Source: Ureibacillus sp. FSL W7-1570 | GTDB taxonomy: Bacteria > Bacillota > Bacilli > Bacillales_A > Planococcaceae | Length of the DNA stretch: 64,000 bases | Assembly: GCF_038593265.1 (NCBI RefSeq) | Contig: NZ_CP151979.1 | Span: forward strand, 3,216,776 to 3,280,775 | Direction: 5' to 3' | Part shown: positions 25,598 to 33,307 of the stretch, in pieces | How positions within the stretch are numbered: position 1 is the first letter of the stretch | Layout of the letters: every line of letters begins with the position of its first letter | Position numbers and translations under genes: made by a program | The notes under the pieces: generated by a model | What the model was told of the DNA's origin: nothing | What the model saw: the letters and a program-made list of their open reading frames with translations, nothing else | The model's database searches: none

Positions 25598-26044
25598 TTG
25601 TCGTCAAATGAAATCAAACAATCGCTTAAACTGTACATCGTATTGTCAAGGGCCAATAAGGCAATAAATGAAGTGACAAATCAGTTTTTTCAGCAAAATG
25701 GAATCAATCCGACAGAATTTGCTGTGTTGGAATTGTTATATCATAAAGGTAGACAGCCCTTACAAAAAATAGGAAGCAAAATTTTATTGGCCAGCGGTTC
25801 GATCACATATGTGGTCGATAAACTTGAAAAAAGAGGTTTAATCAAACGGGTATCCTGTCCTTCAGATAGAAGAGTCACTTATGCGGAAATTACCGAAAAA
25901 GGTGCCGCCTTCATGGAAAAAATATTTCCGGAACATGAAAAAAATTTGCACGAGTTGATGAATGCATTAACCCCGGAAGAAAAGGATACCGCCATTGAAT
26001 TGTTGAAAAAATTGGGGTTATCGATCAAAGATTTGTCTTATTAA
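25598..26044 (+). CDS. mhqR: MarR-family repressor MhqR-like
   Basis: A 148-residue winged-helix MarR protein. MhqR of B. subtilis (YkvE) represses quinone- and diamide-resistance genes. The sequence NPTEFAVLELLYHKG followed by QPLQKIGSKILLASGSITYVVDKLEKRGLI is almost the same as in YkvE, and the wing is CPSDRRVTYAEITEKG. The start is TTG with AGAGGATG upstream. The neighbouring kinase gene also matches the kinD-ykvE arrangement in B. subtilis. No obvious MhqR target gene lies beside it. It ends with a terminator at 26052. Confidence 0.82.
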   Translation: MSSNEIKQSLKLYIVLSRANKAINEVTNQFFQQNGINPTEFAVLELLYHKGRQPLQKIGSKILLASGSITYVVDKLEKRGLIKRVSCPSDRRVTYAEITEKGAAFMEKIFPEHEKNLHELMNALTPEEKDTAIELLKKLGLSIKDLSY

Positions 26045-26051
26045 TTAATAA

Positions 26052-26086
26052 AGAGCTGTTCGACTTGTTTGAACAGCCCTTTTTTG
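26052..26086 (+). terminator. Terminator of mhqR
   Basis: GAGCTGTTC pairs with GAACAGCCC around a nine-base loop, followed by TTTTTT. Confidence 0.85.
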
Positions 26087-26121
26087 TGGAAACAGAACGG
26101 GTTTCAAGACCCTTCGGAAGA

Positions 26122-26769
26122 TTATTTTTCTTTGATTGTCAGCCCCATTTTGATAAGAGCATCTTTCAAATCGTAATCTTTTTGGTCATATACCGTTAAA
26201 CGGACAAGAAGATTGCCTTTTTCGTAAACGATGCCGACCACTTCGTCATTTTCAATTGTCGCGATATACGCAATGGAATTTGAAATTTCCGGATGTGATT
26301 TCACCGCTTCACTGATATCGAACGGTTCATAGTCGCTGATTGCTGCCATCATTTCTTGTGTATTTTTTACAAGATTATCATAATCCGCCTCTTCTTTTGG
26401 CATCACTTCAATGCGCATGTTGATGGCATCGTTATCTTGAAGGAACAGCAATTCTTTTCCGGGCTCTTCTTTTGTAAGTTCATAGCCTTCCATAATTTGA
26501 ATCGTATAAAGATCTTCTTCTACATTGGCAGTTTCAGCGGTGCGTGTTTCGTTATTGGAAGTGTATTGAATTTGATTTTCATTTTGATTTGCATTTTCTT
26601 CTTGTTGAGTTCCGTTCTCTTTTGCACTTTCATCTTCAATGTTGTTTGTTTCCTCTTCCGTCTCCTGGTCTGTATTGTCAGGTTCGGCATTCTGGTCTTC
26701 CGCTGTTCCACATGCGGCAAGCAATAAAATAAGTAAAAGGGATGTAAATAAAAGTTGTAATTTTTTCAT
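26122..26769 (-). CDS. Lipoprotein of unknown function
   Basis: A 215-residue secreted lipoprotein: signal peptide MKKLQLLFTSLLLILLLAAC with lipobox LAAC (Cys20). A low-complexity acidic linker rich in Glu, Asn, Gln and Thr covers about residues 22-80. It is followed by a folded domain from about residue 85 to the end (YTIQIMEGYELTKEEPGKELLFL, NDAINMRIEVMPKEEADYD, SYIATIENDEVVGIVYEKGNLLVRLTVYD region). This layout is common for surface-exposed Bacillales lipoproteins near the cell wall. No specific function can be given. AGGAGG lies before the start. Confidence 0.75.
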   Translation of the reverse strand: MKKLQLLFTSLLLILLLAACGTAEDQNAEPDNTDQETEEETNNIEDESAKENGTQQEENANQNENQIQYTSNNETRTAETANVEEDLYTIQIMEGYELTKEEPGKELLFLQDNDAINMRIEVMPKEEADYDNLVKNTQEMMAAISDYEPFDISEAVKSHPEISNSIAYIATIENDEVVGIVYEKGNLLVRLTVYDQKDYDLKDALIKMGLTIKEK

Positions 26770-26826
26770 TCTCCAGCCTCCTTGATAATAAGACGGTCAC
26801 TGCTTTCAAAAAGTTTCATCTCCCGG

Positions 26827-27444
26827 TCAATAATGGATAAAAGGCAAGATGAAAAACAACAGCAAAACATAAATTTCATGCGCGACAATGACTAAAGGTA
26901 TGCTTTGCTTCCACTCATATAAAAGGCCGAAAATAAGGGAGATGATGAATGCACAAATAACGCCCGGAATAAATCCGCTCAACGCAATTGTCAGTGCAAA
27001 CAAAACGCTTGTCATGATGCATGAAAGGATTGGCGGGACGTATTGTTTGAGAGCATGCTGAATATAGCCGCGCCAAAACATTTCTTCACCGATAACGATA
27101 ATAAAGATGAGCAGTAAATAATGCCAAATATTATTTGGACCATAAGTTTCCAAGAATTTTCGGATCGTTTTGACGGAACCGTGATCCACGGTTTTTAGCA
27201 AAATGTAGCTGAGCCGTACAACTCCGTAAGTGATTGTACCAAATCCGATTCCAAATAAGATATACTTCCAAGTTGGGAGTTCATCTTTGAATTTCCCGAA
27301 AAGGATGGAAATGGCGATGCCAACGAGGAGAGTGAACGTATATAGATGCCAGAAGATATTTTTTTCTTCGAAGGTGAAATACATGCTAATAAAGATGAAA
27401 GCAAGAGAGAGAAGGAGTACAATCAAATGTTTGGATGATTTCAT
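26827..27444 (-). CDS. CPBP-family intramembrane glutamic protease
   Basis: A 205-residue membrane protein with about six membrane segments. The CPBP/Abi motif 1, GEEMFWRGYIQ (EExxxR), carries the catalytic glutamates, and a later histidine is in VIVAHEIYVLLLF. Bacterial CPBP proteins cleave membrane substrates or maturate peptides; no substrate is indicated here and no bacteriocin gene is adjacent. The ATG at 27444 is preceded by AAAGGAGGCAAAAAAC, so the longer N-terminal extension is not used. Confidence 0.82.
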   Translation of the reverse strand: MKSSKHLIVLLLSLAFIFISMYFTFEEKNIFWHLYTFTLLVGIAISILFGKFKDELPTWKYILFGIGFGTITYGVVRLSYILLKTVDHGSVKTIRKFLETYGPNNIWHYLLLIFIIVIGEEMFWRGYIQHALKQYVPPILSCIMTSVLFALTIALSGFIPGVICAFIISLIFGLLYEWKQSIPLVIVAHEIYVLLLFFILPFIHY

Positions 27445-27524
27445 GTTTTTTGCCTCCTTTGATATCATATTAACAAAAAAAATTCCCCCTATCATCTATA
27501 ACCAATGAAAAGGGGAAGGTTTTT

Positions 27525-27719
27525 TTATTCTAAATGATTTTTTGATTCTATAATTTTATAACGTTTATGATTAACGACCGTTTTTTCTTCCAAATCCAAT
27601 TCCCGATAGTTGGACATGATGGTTAAATCAACAATCACCGAGTTGTCGTTCACTTTTTCCACCAATCCGCGAAGCCCGTCTTTGAATTCGATGATATCTC
27701 CCACTTCAGCAATTTTCAT
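27525..27719 (-). CDS. ykvS: YkvS-like DUF2187 protein
   Basis: A 64-residue KOW/SH3-like small protein. MKIAEVGDIIEFKDGLRGLVEKVNDNSVIVD aligns well with B. subtilis YkvS (EIGEVVTFKNGLTGRVEKVNENSVIV), and the ending VVNHKRYKII is also shared. Its role is unknown; the fold suggests nucleic acid or protein binding. Of two in-frame ATGs, that at 27719 has AGGAGG at nine bases and matches the family start; the other at 27725 is only three bases away from it. Confidence 0.85.
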   Translation of the reverse strand: MKIAEVGDIIEFKDGLRGLVEKVNDNSVIVDLTIMSNYRELDLEEKTVVNHKRYKIIESKNHLE

Positions 27720-27830
27720 AGGCATGCTCCTCCTTTTAAGCTACTATGAAGTTAGTTTGCATGATAATAGAACAAAAGTAAAGTGATTTTCGAATAATTT
27801 CTGTCAACAAGCAATATGAGGAGGTTAAGG

Positions 27831-28022
27831 ATGATGAATAAATATAAAATGATGATTGAAAAGTTAAAAAACGGGGAAATAGAAAGTATAGAAATTACGA
27901 AAGAGGAATTTTGGGAGTTTCGAGAAGTGCTTGTGAACGATGAAAAATTTAAACATTTCCGAGGGGAAGCAAAGCAGGGGGGAAGGGTCATCTATACGTA
28001 TTCGGAAAAACCGCGAGCATAA
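27831..28022 (+). CDS. Small conserved-looking protein, function unknown
   Basis: A 63-residue charged, mostly helical protein (MIEKLKNGEIESIEITKEEFWEFREVL) ending with a short beta part (GGRVIYTYSEKP). GAGGAGG lies seven bases before the first ATG of an ATG-ATG pair. It is followed 36 bases later by a Spo0E-like gene, so the two may be co-transcribed. I do not recognise a defined family; the pattern recalls small Bacillales proteins annotated without function. Confidence 0.65.
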   Translation: MMNKYKMMIEKLKNGEIESIEITKEEFWEFREVLVNDEKFKHFRGEAKQGGRVIYTYSEKPRA

Positions 28023-28058
28023 ACCTTCCTCAATTCATTAGAAAGAGGGGATCAGGAC

Positions 28059-28223
28059 ATGGAGCAATTATTAATTCAATTGGAGCAAATTCGGGAAAAA
28101 ATGATTCGTTCGGGTTTGGAGCACGGCCTGCATGCTCCGAAGACGATTCGACTAAGCGAACAGTTGGATCAAATCATCAATCAATATGTTCAAATATCCC
28201 TGCTGCTAATTGCGAAAAAATAA
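28059..28223 (+). CDS. Spo0E-like sporulation regulatory protein (aspartyl-phosphate phosphatase)
   Basis: A 54-residue two-helix protein of the Spo0E/YisI/YnzD family, which removes phosphate from Spo0A and so delays sporulation. The two amphipathic helices are LLIQLEQIREKMIRSGLEHG and LSEQLDQIINQYVQISLLL; the motif LSEQLD is the family's SQELD-type motif that reaches the active site. AGAGGGG lies nine bases before the ATG. It stands between an unknown small gene and ykwC. Together with the orphan kinase at 24072 it may tune the phosphorelay. Confidence 0.85.
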   Translation: MEQLLIQLEQIREKMIRSGLEHGLHAPKTIRLSEQLDQIINQYVQISLLLIAKK

Positions 28224-28311
28224 AAAATTTTTCAATATTTTGTTATAAAATGCATGTCAATGGGAAATAGTATTTTTGAACACAGCAACATTCTCATTTT
28301 CCCCCTTTTCA

Positions 28312-28338
28312 AGCAGCAATTTTGCTGCTCTTTTTTTA
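28312..28338 (+). terminator. Terminator of the Spo0E-like gene
   Basis: AGCAGCAAT / TTGCTGCT stem followed by CTTTTTTT. Confidence 0.85.
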
Positions 28339-28441
28339 TGGAAAATAATCTTTTTTTTACATATCAACAATTCCCCTTTTATATGGTACATTACAAGAAA
28401 GTGTAAAATATACATAAATTTATATCTTAAAGGGGTGTTGG

Positions 28442-29317
28442 GTGACAATGAGTCAAAAAAAGATTGCATTTATCGGCACGGGTGTGATGGGATCAAGCAT
28501 CGTCAAACATTTATTGAAAGCGGGTTTTGAAGTGACGGTGTACAACCGGACAAAAGCAAAGGCGGATCCTCTGATTGGGCTTGGGGCTCTCTGGGCTGAT
28601 ACACCAGCCCTTGCTTCAGAAAATGCGGATATCATTTTTACAATGGTCGGTTTTCCTAAAGATGTGGAAGAAGTATATTTTGGGGAACATGGGATTTTCC
28701 GGACGGCCAAAGAAGGTTCCATCGTTGTGGATATGACCACTTCAAAGCCAAGTCTGGCCAAAGAAATTTATGTGGCCGCCAAGGAAAGAGGGGTCCGGAG
28801 TTTGGATGCACCGGTGTCCGGCGGAGATATCGGGGCGAGAAACGGCACGTTATCCATCATGGTTGGCGGAGATGAAGAAGTATTTAAGGAAATGCTGCCG
28901 ATTTTTGAGTTGTTCGGTTCCAATATCGTTTATCACGGAGGCGCCGGCGCTGGCCAGCACGCAAAAATGTGCAACCAATTGCTGGTGACGACCAATATGA
29001 TCGGTGTTTGCGAATGTATCGCTTACGGCATGAAAGCGGGACTGGATTTGGAAAAAGTGCTGCAATCCGTTTCCACTGGTGCAGCCGGCTCCTGGTCATT
29101 ATCGAATTTGGGACCGCGTATATTAAAAGGAGACTTGGATCCCGGCTTTTATATTAAACATTTCATCAAGGATATGAAAATCGCTTTGGAAGAAGCGGAA
29201 AAAATGGAGCTGGATTTGCCTGGATTGAAACTGGCCAAAGAAATGTATGAGACGTTGCTGGAGAAAGGGTATGGGGATTTTGGCACACAGGCGTTGATCA
29301 AATATTATCAAGTGTAA
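28442..29317 (+). CDS. ykwC: Beta-hydroxyacid dehydrogenase YkwC
   Basis: A 291-residue NAD(P)-dependent enzyme of the 3-hydroxyisobutyrate dehydrogenase family. The N-terminal Rossmann domain begins KIAFIGTGVMGSSIVKHLL (GxGxxG). The substrate loop SLDAPVSGGDIGARNGTLSIMVGG and the catalytic lysine region GQHAKMCNQLL are typical, and the C-terminal helical domain is present. Its physiological substrate is unknown in Bacillus. The likely start is GTG at 28442 with AAAGGGG six bases upstream; an ATG six bases later is possible. It precedes an MFS gene on the same strand. Confidence 0.88.
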   Translation: MTMSQKKIAFIGTGVMGSSIVKHLLKAGFEVTVYNRTKAKADPLIGLGALWADTPALASENADIIFTMVGFPKDVEEVYFGEHGIFRTAKEGSIVVDMTTSKPSLAKEIYVAAKERGVRSLDAPVSGGDIGARNGTLSIMVGGDEEVFKEMLPIFELFGSNIVYHGGAGAGQHAKMCNQLLVTTNMIGVCECIAYGMKAGLDLEKVLQSVSTGAAGSWSLSNLGPRILKGDLDPGFYIKHFIKDMKIALEEAEKMELDLPGLKLAKEMYETLLEKGYGDFGTQALIKYYQV

Positions 29318-29353
29318 GTTTTACAAATTCATAGACTGATAGGGGCGATTTTA

Positions 29354-30667
29354 TTGAAAAAACATTTGGGCGCGAGGAGTCAATGGGCATTATATTTTTC
29401 CCTTCCGATTCTTTCATGGGCATTGTACGATTTTGCCAATACAATTTTTTCATCCAATATCAATACGGTTTTTTTCCCGTTTTATATGGATGAAGTGCTC
29501 GGTACAGATCAGGTGATGGAGCAGGTGGCAAGCACTTTCATTTCATATGCGAATGCTTGCGCGAGTTTCTTTTTGGTGCTGTTTTCCCCTCTGTATGGAG
29601 TTTGGATCGACCAAACCGGTTATAAAAAGCGATTCATCGTGTGGTTTGCGTCCATATCCATATTTTTCACATTTATGATGGGGGTATTTGCGCATCTGGA
29701 TGTTTCTTCTCAATTTTCAGGGTTGCCCCTCAGTCTTTGTTTGGTTGTTCTCAGTTTTGTCATTGCAAAATTTTGTTTTAATTCGAGTTTAGTATTTTAT
29801 GATACGATGTTGGGAGATCTTGGCAAGGGAGATGAAATCCCGTTAATTTCAGGATTTGGGGTCGCTGTTGGTTATCTGGGAACGATTGTCGGTTTACTCG
29901 TCTACTTTTTCGTGCAGGATGGCGGTTTCCATCGGGCTTTTATTCCAACAGCCATACTGTATTTGATCTTTTCTCTGCCATTGTTTTTCTTTATTAAAGA
30001 CTCCCCGATTCCGAAAGAAAATCGAAAAAAGATCCGTTTTATTAAAGGGTACAGAGAAATTGTCGATACTTTTAAAGATATGAAAAAATACAAAGCAATT
30101 TTTACATTCATGATTGCTTATTTTTTCTTGAACGATGCCATTCAGACAACGATTGCCATGATGGCTGTGTATGCAACGATCATCGTCGGCTTCACCTCCG
30201 GGCAATTTATTTTATTATATTTGGTGAGCACCATTTCCACCGTGATTGGTTCGTTCGTGTTCGGCAACATTACAAAAGCGATCGGTGCGCGGAAATCTGT
30301 TGCCATTGTGAGCGTCATCATGATCATTGCGCTCATTATCGCGGTCTGCGCCACACAGGAATGGATGTTTTGGATTGCAGGCAGCATGTTTGGCGTGTCT
30401 CTGGGTTCCATGTGGGTGACATCAAGAACGTTGATTATTGAATTATCGCCTGAAGAAAAACGCGGGCAATTTTTTGGACTGTTTGCTTTTTCCGGAAAAG
30501 TATCATCCATCATCGGACCGGCATTGTACGGGACAGTGACGCTCTTATTGAAGGATTATGGCACTCTTGCTTCACGGGTTGCCCTTGGATCGTTGATTGT
30601 ATTGACGGTCATTGGATTGATTGTCCATTTGCAAGTCAAACAAGATCAACGGCAAATTTCCGATTAA
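29354..30667 (+). CDS. MFS transporter, YxiO/UMF1 type
   Basis: A 437-residue protein with about twelve membrane segments. LSWALYDFANTIFSSNINTVFFPFY near the start is the signature of the UMF1/Atg22-related MFS group, which includes B. subtilis YxiO. A cytosolic loop IPKENRKKIRFIKGYREIVD lies between helices 6 and 7. The MFS loop between helices 2 and 3 reads YGVWIDQTGYKKR. The substrate is not known. The start is TTG with AGGGGC upstream; the gene lies 36 bases behind ykwC and may be co-transcribed with it. Confidence 0.8.
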   Translation: MKKHLGARSQWALYFSLPILSWALYDFANTIFSSNINTVFFPFYMDEVLGTDQVMEQVASTFISYANACASFFLVLFSPLYGVWIDQTGYKKRFIVWFASISIFFTFMMGVFAHLDVSSQFSGLPLSLCLVVLSFVIAKFCFNSSLVFYDTMLGDLGKGDEIPLISGFGVAVGYLGTIVGLLVYFFVQDGGFHRAFIPTAILYLIFSLPLFFFIKDSPIPKENRKKIRFIKGYREIVDTFKDMKKYKAIFTFMIAYFFLNDAIQTTIAMMAVYATIIVGFTSGQFILLYLVSTISTVIGSFVFGNITKAIGARKSVAIVSVIMIIALIIAVCATQEWMFWIAGSMFGVSLGSMWVTSRTLIIELSPEEKRGQFFGLFAFSGKVSSIIGPALYGTVTLLLKDYGTLASRVALGSLIVLTVIGLIVHLQVKQDQRQISD

Positions 30668-30707
30668 AAAAGCTGGTGTAGCATTACATAAGGAAGGGAT
30701 GATTGAA

Positions 30708-31610
30708 ATGGAGCAAAAAGGGATATTATTGGAATCTGGAACGAATGAATTGGAAATTGTCGAATTTGAGGTGGCAAACAATAAGTATGGAATCAATGTC
30801 ATTAAGGTGAAGGAAATTATCCAGCCGATTCCTGTCACAATTATTCCCCATGCCCATCCGCACATAGAGGGGATTATTCAGCTCCGCGGTGAAGTGCTGC
30901 CGGTTGTGGATATGTTGAAAGTGCTTGGAATCAATAATGGGAAATACAGCGATCAGCAAAAATATATTGTGGCTGACTTTAACAAATTGAGAGTCGTTTT
31001 CCATGTGGATAATGTAACCCAAATTCACCGGATTTCATGGACTCAGATCGAAAAGCCTTCGGATATTTATCAAGGCAGCTCAAACCAGGTGATCGGCGTT
31101 GTGAAGATAGGAGAAACGATGATCTTGCTGCTGGATTTTGAAAAAATTATGATGGATATTAATCCGGATTCAGGTATCAGTGTGGAACCGGTGAAAAAAT
31201 TGGGGAAACGCGAACGTTCCGAAAAGAGAATTGTTGTGGCGGAAGATTCGCCGCTGTTGCGTAAATTGTTGAATGAAACATTATCCGAAGCGGGTTATGG
31301 AAATCTGGAGTTTTTCGAAAACGGCAAAGATGCATATGATTATTTGGAGTCCTTGCTGGACAAAGGCGGGGATATTTCAAAATATGTCCAATTGGTTGTA
31401 ACGGATATTGAAATGCCGCAAATGGATGGACATCATTTAACGAAGAGAATCAAAACCCACCCGGAATTGCAAAAGTTACCGGTTGTCATCTTCTCCAGTT
31501 TGATTACCGACGATCTTCGACATAAAGGGGAACAAGTGGGGGCGGATGATCAAGTATCGAAACCGGAAATAGCGGATTTGATTTTGAAAATTGATGAATT
31601 GATTTTGTAA
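30708..31610 (+). CDS. cheV: Chemotaxis coupling and response regulator protein CheV
   Basis: CheV links chemoreceptors to the CheA kinase and takes part in adaptation. The 300-residue protein has an N-terminal CheW domain (LESGTNELEIVEFEV to about residue 160, with HPHIEGIIQLRGEVLPVVDM) and a C-terminal receiver domain (RIVVAEDSPLLRKLLNETL, phosphoacceptor aspartate in VVTDIEMPQMDGHHL, and VIFSSLITDDLRHKGEQVGADDQVSKPE). AAGGAAGGG lies nine bases before the ATG chosen. The organism is therefore likely motile. No other chemotaxis gene is nearby, as in B. subtilis. Confidence 0.95.
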   Translation: MEQKGILLESGTNELEIVEFEVANNKYGINVIKVKEIIQPIPVTIIPHAHPHIEGIIQLRGEVLPVVDMLKVLGINNGKYSDQQKYIVADFNKLRVVFHVDNVTQIHRISWTQIEKPSDIYQGSSNQVIGVVKIGETMILLLDFEKIMMDINPDSGISVEPVKKLGKRERSEKRIVVAEDSPLLRKLLNETLSEAGYGNLEFFENGKDAYDYLESLLDKGGDISKYVQLVVTDIEMPQMDGHHLTKRIKTHPELQKLPVVIFSSLITDDLRHKGEQVGADDQVSKPEIADLILKIDELIL

Positions 31611-31639
31611 TCCCCTTACATTGCATATACATACTGTTT

Positions 31640-31681
31640 CAAGCCGGTTGCCTCAAGGGCGCCGGCTTGTGTTTTATTTTT
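31640..31681 (+). terminator. Terminator of cheV
   Basis: CAAGCCGGTTGCC pairs with GGGCGCCGGCTTG around TCAA, followed by TGTTTTATTTTT. Confidence 0.88.
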
Positions 31682-31762
31682 ATTCGTTGAACCGTCACTG
31701 TTCCTATGTCAAAATATTGATAATATTTCAATATTCAAACAAGGGAGAAGGGACTTAATTCC

Positions 31763-33307
31763 GTGGAAACATTCAATACAGCCATCATCGATATTGGTTC
31801 GAATACAATCCGCTTAGTGATATACAGTTACAGCAAGAAGGCGGGATTGAATGAAATCAGCAATGTAAAGAAGGTTGCCAGATTAAGAAAATATATTCAA
31901 CGGGATGGAAACATGTCTGAAGAAGGCATTGAAAAATTAAAAAATACGTTGATTTCATTTAAACATATTTTGGAAGACTTTGATGTGGCAAAAATGAAGG
32001 TTGTTGCAACCGCGGCAATCCGGCAGGCAAAAAACAATGAAGAAATCCTTTTGCGGATGGAACAGGAAACCGGGATCAAAATCGAATTATTGTCCGAAGA
32101 AGAAGAAGCCTATTTCGGCTATTTGGCGGTCGTTTACTCGATGGATCTTCCTTCAGCCGTAACCATCGATATCGGCGGAGGATCAACGGAAATCACGCTT
32201 TATGACAATAAAAAACTGCAGCATTTCTTCAGCTTTCCATTTGGCACGGTTTCATTAAAACAAAGTTTTGTCTCTGGGGATAAAATTAATGAAAAAGAAA
32301 AAACCCGACTATACCAATATGTAAAAAAACAGTTCGAAAGTTTGGGCTGGATCGGCCAAGTGGGATTGCCCGTAGTTGGAATCGGTGGAAGTGCAAGAAA
32401 TCTTGCCCAAATCCATCACCATTTGATCGATTATCCCATCTCCGGTCTTCACCATTATGAAATGGACGGGGAAGCGTTAAGAAATCTCGGGGATTATTTG
32501 GGAAGACGAACTTATGAACAATTGATCCAAATCGAGGGATTATCCTCCGACCGGGCGGACATCATTGAGATTGCTTTAGTCGTCTTTCAAACATTGATGG
32601 AAATTGTCAATACAGATTCCTTTTATATCAGCAAAAGCGGACTGCGGGAAGGGTTGATCATCCATAATGTGATGCAATCCAATCCGGAAGCTTTTCATCT
32701 CGACAACATTTTTGAAGAATATGCCAACCACCTCGCTTTTAAATACGGCAGAACGGAGGAAGAAGTCGCCAATTTGGTGAATTTGGCGGAAAACTTATAT
32801 TTGGAAAGCTGTAAACTCAACTTATTGCCTTATAATGAAGAACATTTTCAATTATTAAAAAAAGCGGCAAGCGTGTTTTCGATTGGGGATTACATCGAAA
32901 TCGATTCATCGAATCAACACACGTTTTATTTGCTGGCCAACCAATCGATTCCGGGCTTGAACCACAAAGATCGGGTAAGGATTGCATTATTGGCGTCCTA
33001 CAAGAATAGAGATTATTTTAGACGTTTAAGCCGGCCGTTCCGTACATGGTTTACCCGGGAAGAATTGAAAATGTTGAGCCAGTTCGGGGCATTATTAAAA
33101 TTTGCATATTCATTAAATGTTTCCAAAAGAAATGTCGTAAAAAGTATTAAAATGGAATTAGAAGGGGATAAACTGATTCTTTATGTCTATGTAACAAACA
33201 GGGCGATGGCGGAAATTTACAGGGCCGAAAACCAAAAGAAACACATTGAACGGTTGTTTAAGAAGAAATTAAAAATCGAGTTTAACAATGAAGGGTGGAA
33301 TGAGTGA
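31763..33307 (+). CDS. ppx: Exopolyphosphatase Ppx/GppA
   Basis: Ppx removes terminal phosphate from polyphosphate, or cleaves pppGpp to ppGpp in GppA enzymes. The 514-residue protein of the ASKHA fold begins AIIDIGSNTIRLVIY, has ATAAIRQAKN, LSEEEEAYFGYLAV, the second phosphate loop TIDIGGGSTEITLYD and GIGGSARNLA, and a C-terminal HD-like helical domain from about residue 310. The start is GTG at 31763. The stop shares a base with the ATG of ppk, so synthesis and breakdown enzymes are translated together. Confidence 0.9.
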   Translation: METFNTAIIDIGSNTIRLVIYSYSKKAGLNEISNVKKVARLRKYIQRDGNMSEEGIEKLKNTLISFKHILEDFDVAKMKVVATAAIRQAKNNEEILLRMEQETGIKIELLSEEEEAYFGYLAVVYSMDLPSAVTIDIGGGSTEITLYDNKKLQHFFSFPFGTVSLKQSFVSGDKINEKEKTRLYQYVKKQFESLGWIGQVGLPVVGIGGSARNLAQIHHHLIDYPISGLHHYEMDGEALRNLGDYLGRRTYEQLIQIEGLSSDRADIIEIALVVFQTLMEIVNTDSFYISKSGLREGLIIHNVMQSNPEAFHLDNIFEEYANHLAFKYGRTEEEVANLVNLAENLYLESCKLNLLPYNEEHFQLLKKAASVFSIGDYIEIDSSNQHTFYLLANQSIPGLNHKDRVRIALLASYKNRDYFRRLSRPFRTWFTREELKMLSQFGALLKFAYSLNVSKRNVVKSIKMELEGDKLILYVYVTNRAMAEIYRAENQKKHIERLFKKKLKIEFNNEGWNE

